From positions 1 through 9,751 of the forward strand of contig DXDO01000023.1 in the NCBI GenBank assembly GCA_019115425.1: a stretch of DNA of 9,751 bases, read 5' to 3'. Shown piece by piece: positions 6,622-9,751 of the stretch; position 1 is the first letter of the stretch; each line of letters opens with the position of its first letter. Position numbers and translations under genes: made by a program. The stretch comes from Candidatus Agathobaculum merdigallinarum. Lineage in GTDB: Bacteria > Bacillota > Clostridia > Oscillospirales > Butyricicoccaceae. Below the pieces are notes generated by a model, which saw only the letters and a list, made by a program, of their open reading frames with translations, was not told the DNA's origin and ran no database searches.

Positions 6622-7791
6622 TTATTGGATTTTCTCCTTTGCAATGCCGCGCTCGCGGATGCGGTCACGGACATACTCCCGCAGCAGCGTATATATTACG
6701 GAGACAACCGGGATAGCAAACAGAATACCGAGCACGCCCGCAAGGCTTGCGCCTAGCGTGACTGCGACCAGTACCCAGATAGACGGCAGGCCCACGGAGC
6801 CGCCCACCACACGCGGATAGATGACGTTGCCCTCGATTTGCTGGAGCACCAGAAACAGGATCACAAACCACAGCGCCTGGATCGGATTCGCGATCAGAAT
6901 CAGAAACGCGCCCACGAAGCAGCCAATAAATGCACCGAAGATCGGGATCAGCGCGGTGACGCCGATCAACACCGCGATCACCAGCGCGTACGGCATGTTC
7001 AGCAGTGACATGCTGATGAAAAACATCATGCCGAGGATGAATGCTTCCAGACACTGGCCGGACAAAAAGCTGTTGAACGAAGCCGAAGTCAGGTTGCATA
7101 CTTCAAGGAATTTGTCAACATGCTTTTCCGGGAAAATGGAATAAAACAGTCGGCGGAACTGGCGGCCCAGATTTTCCTTTTGAAGAAGAATGTAGATGGC
7201 GAACACAATGCCAATGATCGTATTGGCAACGCCGCTGACCACCGAGGTCGCGATATTGACCGTGCTGGACAGGAAATTGGTATGCTGCAGGAAATCCGTG
7301 ACCATCGTGCTGATAGACTTCCAATCAACGTCCATGAAGCTGTCGCGGAGGGACTCGATCTCGGTCGCAAACATAGGAAGCATATCCGCGGCCTCCTCTA
7401 AAAATTGGGGGAAACGGACGACTGCCCGTGACAGCTCCCTGCCAATCGCAGAAAAAGAATTATACAGCTCAGGCACCACCATGAAAAGCACGATCGCGAT
7501 CACGCCCAACACGACCAGAATGGTCAGGATCAGGCTGAGCACACGCTTCATTTTACGCAACTTCCGGCCTTTTGCCAGTTTTGGGTTGCCGAACAGCTTA
7601 TTTTCAAAAAAGCGCATGGGAACATTGAGCACAAACGCTATGCACCCGCCGATCAGGAACGGCGCGGTCAGTCCCGCCACATAGCGCAGCGCCGACGATA
7701 CCAAGCGCGTATTTTGTAGGCCGACAAAGAGCAGGATCGCAAAGGCGATCAGCCCCATAATTTTTTTCATTGTATCTCGGTTCAAATTCAA
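6622..7791 (-). CDS. AI-2E family (UPF0118) membrane transporter
   Basis: This protein of about 389 residues has the layout of the AI-2E exporter family: hydrophobic segments near 11-27, 36-57 and 83-106, a soluble central region (about 108-175), then segments near 178-203, 247-264, 267-300, 304-318 and 337-371. The family-typical stretch QQIEGNVIYPRVVGGSVGLPS (317-337) precedes the last pair. Members include E. coli TqsA and B. subtilis YtvI; for most, the substrate is unknown and proton- or sodium-coupled functions have been reported, so the family name does not show autoinducer export. I chose the TTG at 7791 because GAGGG (7804-7800) precedes it by 8 bases and it keeps a family-typical LNRDTMKKI beginning; an ATG at 7770 (MKKIMG) or 7812 is possible. 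It stands alone, with its own promoter and terminator. Confidence 0.88.
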   Translation of the reverse strand: MNLNRDTMKKIMGLIAFAILLFVGLQNTRLVSSALRYVAGLTAPFLIGGCIAFVLNVPMRFFENKLFGNPKLAKGRKLRKMKRVLSLILTILVVLGVIAIVLFMVVPELYNSFSAIGRELSRAVVRFPQFLEEAADMLPMFATEIESLRDSFMDVDWKSISTMVTDFLQHTNFLSSTVNIATSVVSGVANTIIGIVFAIYILLQKENLGRQFRRLFYSIFPEKHVDKFLEVCNLTSASFNSFLSGQCLEAFILGMMFFISMSLLNMPYALVIAVLIGVTALIPIFGAFIGCFVGAFLILIANPIQALWFVILFLVLQQIEGNVIYPRVVGGSVGLPSIWVLVAVTLGASLAGVLGILFAIPVVSVIYTLLREYVRDRIRERGIAKEKIQ

Positions 7792-7828
7792 TGGTCCAAC
7801 CCTCACCCACATTTTGCATATTGATATA

Positions 7829-7857
7829 ATCTAATCACTTTTCCAGACTAAAGTCAA
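7829..7857 (-). promoter_or_regulatory. Candidate promoter for the AI-2E family gene
   Basis: Reading leftward, TTGACT (7857-7852) is followed after 17 bp by TTAGAT (7834-7829) inside an AT-rich stretch. The -35 is good (5 of 6), the -10 moderate. Confidence 0.5.
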
Positions 7858-7927
7858 GTGATCGGGCGAACTATTCATGATCTGTTCAAAAAATTTTGCC
7901 TTGCGCTTTTCTTTTCCGGATTGATTT

Positions 7928-7934
7928 TTCGACA
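7928..7934 (-). promoter_or_regulatory. Single possible Spo0A box in the divergent intergenic region
   Basis: TGTCGAA on the minus strand, in an AAAAAT-flanked context that resembles the extended 0A-box consensus. It sits 28 bp upstream of the -35 candidate of the carboxypeptidase gene. About one heptamer match is expected by chance in a window this size, so it is weak by itself. Confidence 0.3.
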
Positions 7935-7961
7935 ACCTGCTGTTTTTTTATGGAAAAACTC

Positions 7962-7990
7962 TTCATTTTCTACACAGAGTCTGCTAAAAT
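7962..7990 (+). promoter_or_regulatory. Candidate promoter for the carboxypeptidase gene
   Basis: TTCATT (7962-7967), 17 bp, TAAAAT (7985-7990). The -10 is good (5 of 6), the -35 poor, so an activator or another sigma factor is possible. The remaining leader (to 8079) holds a small inverted repeat, TCACGT (8022-8027) with ACGTGA (8035-8040), whose role I cannot assign. Confidence 0.45.
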
Positions 7991-8079
7991 AAAATCAGAA
8001 GTCTGTTTGCCGGATTGTTTTTCACGTCGGCAAAACGTGAGTTGCCTTTCGGCGGCATGATTAAAAGGGGGGTTTAATC

Positions 8080-9621
8080 TTGAAAAAAAGACTGCTTGCC
8101 GTATTTTTGGCCGTGATATTCTGCGCAGGCGGCGCGCTTCCGACCGCTTCTGCACTGAACTTCGCGGCAGAAAGCGCATTTGTCATGGACGGCGACACCG
8201 GAGAGGAGCTCTATTCCTACAACGGAGATGTCGCGCGTGTGCCCGCCAGTATGACCAAGGTGCTGACCGCCTATATCATCTATCAGGAGCTGGAGGCCGG
8301 CAACCTCACGCTGGACACACCGGTCAAAGTCAGCCACAATGCCGCGGTTAAATCGCGTGACGCCAATTACCCGACCGCCGTGCCGCTGACCGAGGGCGCA
8401 ACCTATACGGTAGACACGCTGCTGCACCTGATTATGATTCCATCCGCCAGCGCTTCGTGCATTGTCATGGCTGAACACATCAGCGGCAGTGAAAGCGCAT
8501 TTGTTGCGCGTATGAACCAGACCGTGCGTGACCTCGGTCTGAACGCTACCTATTTCAACTGCCACGGCGCTCAGCCTAACTATATTACTGCGCGCTCGCA
8601 GGCAATGCTGACCAAAATTTTTATTGATACCTATCCGGACATTCTGCGCATCACCAGCAAGAGCGGGTTCAGCTTCAACGGGACGTATTACAATAATACG
8701 AATCATCTGCTCAATACCATGGCGCCCTACGAGGGACTGGACGGCTTTAAGACCGGTACGATCGCGGAAGCCGGCTACTGCGTTACGACGACGGACGTGC
8801 GCAACGGACGAAGGGTGATCGCGGTTGTCATGAAATCCACCAGCGATGCCCAGCGCTTTGCGGATTCCCGCCAGCTTCTGGGTTACGGCTTTGAGCAGAT
8901 TCGTCTGCGCGACGCATCCCGCGCTGCGACGGGCGTGAGCATTACCGTCCAGCCGGACAGTGTCCGCCCCTATCAGCCTGCATCGTTCCAAATGCAGCTC
9001 TCCGGCGTATCCGCGCCGTATAGCGCGAAAGCGCAGTGGTATGTCAACGGCGAAGCGGTGTCCGGCTATGGGAACGATAACTTCCAGGCCGCTGCAAATA
9101 AAACCAGTACGCTCAACTACACACTGCGCGAGCTGACCGGCGATACTTTGAACGTTTCCTTTGTGCTGACTATGCCGGACGGTACAGAGAAGCGCACCGA
9201 GACCACAGTCCCTGTCGAGCAGCGTCCGGTGGAATACACCGGCTCGCTCAATATCCAAAGCGCGGCTGTATATCCGGGGAAAACGCTTACGGTCACGGCT
9301 GATATCACAGGCGAAAACGGCATCAGCCGCGTGCAGCTCCCAGCAGGCTGGCAGCTTGACGGGGAGGATATCGCGGGTTATACCAATGCCAAATTCACCA
9401 TCTTGAACGACACCGCACACAGTCAGTATCAAATGCGCATTCCCGCCGACGCCGCGCCCGGCGTACATACGCTCTCTTTCTATGTGGGCGGCGCGGACAG
9501 CACCGGCTCCAAACAGCTTGTCCTCTCGGCGGAAATTGAAATCGTTTCTCCGGACAGCTCCGAAGCGGATGCGAATCATCCGGAAACACCGGCACCTGAC
9601 TCCGCTGAACAGGCTGCTTAA
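8080..9621 (+). CDS. Exported D-alanyl-D-alanine carboxypeptidase family protein (peptidase S11) with long C-terminal extension
   Basis: This 513-residue protein starts at a TTG preceded by AAAAGGGGGG. Residues 1-25 are a signal peptide (MKKR, hydrophobic core, cleavage after ASA). The S11 domain (about 27-265) shows the catalytic Ser57 and Lys60 in SMTK and the KTG triad at 223-225 in GFKTGTIAEAG. These enzymes trim the terminal D-alanine of peptidoglycan pentapeptides outside the membrane. The second active-site motif is unusual: where the family has SGN or SAN, this protein has Ser122-Ala-Ser124, lacking the asparagine. Residues about 270-485 do not look like the common PBP5 C-terminal domain; they are strand-rich and read as two Ig-like repeats (for example QWYVNGEAVSGYGNDNF near 326 and LPAGWQLDGEDIAGYTNAKF near 421, which share a 'W-x-(V/L)-(N/D)-G-E-x-x-(S/A)-G-Y-x-N' core). 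A Ser/Glu/Pro-rich tail ends the protein. DacF- or DacB-like roles in spore cortex or vegetative wall are both possible. Confidence 0.9.
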   Translation: MKKRLLAVFLAVIFCAGGALPTASALNFAAESAFVMDGDTGEELYSYNGDVARVPASMTKVLTAYIIYQELEAGNLTLDTPVKVSHNAAVKSRDANYPTAVPLTEGATYTVDTLLHLIMIPSASASCIVMAEHISGSESAFVARMNQTVRDLGLNATYFNCHGAQPNYITARSQAMLTKIFIDTYPDILRITSKSGFSFNGTYYNNTNHLLNTMAPYEGLDGFKTGTIAEAGYCVTTTDVRNGRRVIAVVMKSTSDAQRFADSRQLLGYGFEQIRLRDASRAATGVSITVQPDSVRPYQPASFQMQLSGVSAPYSAKAQWYVNGEAVSGYGNDNFQAAANKTSTLNYTLRELTGDTLNVSFVLTMPDGTEKRTETTVPVEQRPVEYTGSLNIQSAAVYPGKTLTVTADITGENGISRVQLPAGWQLDGEDIAGYTNAKFTILNDTAHSQYQMRIPADAAPGVHTLSFYVGGADSTGSKQLVLSAEIEIVSPDSSEADANHPETPAPDSAEQAA

Positions 9622-9635
9622 CGCGGGATTTTGTA

Positions 9636-9664
9636 TTGACAAACCCATAACAGAATGCTAATCT
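9636..9664 (+). promoter_or_regulatory. Promoter ahead of the TPP riboswitch
   Basis: A perfect -35 TTGACA (9636-9641) is followed after 17 bp by TAATCT (9659-9664), preceded by an extended -10 TG at 9656-9657. Transcription would start just at the riboswitch. Confidence 0.7.
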
Positions 9665-9671
9665 ATAACTC

Positions 9672-9751
9672 GCAAGGGAGCTCCTGCAAGGGGCTGAGAG
9701 GAGGTTGTTAGCCTCGACCTTACCTGATTTGGATAATGCCAACGTAGGGAT
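9672..9751 (+). promoter_or_regulatory. TPP riboswitch (THI element), cut by the window end
   Basis: The conserved parts are all present in order: AAGGGAGC near 9674, GGGGCTGAGAG (9690-9700) with the CTGAGA core, a variable GAGG/CCTC hairpin (about 9700-9714), ACCTGATTTGGATAATGCC (9722-9740) and CGTAGGGA (9743-9750). This RNA binds thiamine pyrophosphate and lowers expression of the gene that follows, which lies beyond the window and should be a thiamine biosynthesis or uptake gene. Confidence 0.96.

Noticed and set aside
6622..7791. Reading the AI-2E family gene as evidence for quorum sensing.
   Set aside because: The family name is historical; most members have other or unknown substrates, and no luxS or lsr gene is present here.
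8074..9648. A 524-codon open frame on the minus strand opposite the carboxypeptidase gene.
   Set aside because: It mirrors a clear S11 gene with signal peptide and active-site motifs; the antisense protein has no recognisable features and no ribosome binding site. High GC in third positions explains it.

Overview
The window looks like chromosome from a spore-forming Bacillota of the class Clostridia (perhaps the Oscillospiraceae/Butyricicoccaceae side; this narrower guess is inference). The evidence is a Spo0A-type regulator, dipicolinate synthase genes, a CIRCE-controlled htpG, AGGAGG-type ribosome binding sites and frequent GTG/TTG starts. I see no tRNA, rRNA or CRISPR array.

Left part, 1-2440: three genes read leftward. 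They are a Spo0A-like response regulator (49-792), a large serine recombinase (946-2271) and a 38-residue protein (2271-2387) coupled to the recombinase by a TGATG stop/start overlap. Three Spo0A-box heptamers (TGTCGAA) lie within 39 bp at 895-933, upstream of the Spo0A-like gene.

Centre, 2388-3520: rightward genes for the two subunits of dipicolinate synthase. Only the C-terminal half of DpaA (SpoVFA) is present. Its homology begins at about 2442, directly beside the recombinase end, with an in-frame stop just upstream and no proper start. DpaB (SpoVFB) is complete and overlaps the end of dpaA. The simplest reading is that a serine-recombinase element is inserted inside dpaA. This is the arrangement of the sigK 'skin' element, which is cut out of the mother-cell chromosome during sporulation. 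The other end of the element and the 5' half of dpaA would lie left of the window. That is the main finding; the sequence shows the interruption, while programmed excision is inference.

Right-centre, 3526-6534: a shared convergent terminator, then a leftward operon of htpG (Hsp90) and a diacylglycerol-kinase-family lipid kinase. It is driven by a sigma-A-like promoter with a perfect CIRCE (HrcA operator) just downstream of the -10.

Right part, 6586-9751: a strong hairpin terminator, a leftward AI-2E-family membrane protein, a divergent intergenic region with promoter candidates for both sides, a rightward exported D-Ala-D-Ala carboxypeptidase-family protein with a long C-terminal extension, and finally a promoter and TPP riboswitch cut by the window end, announcing a thiamine gene downstream.
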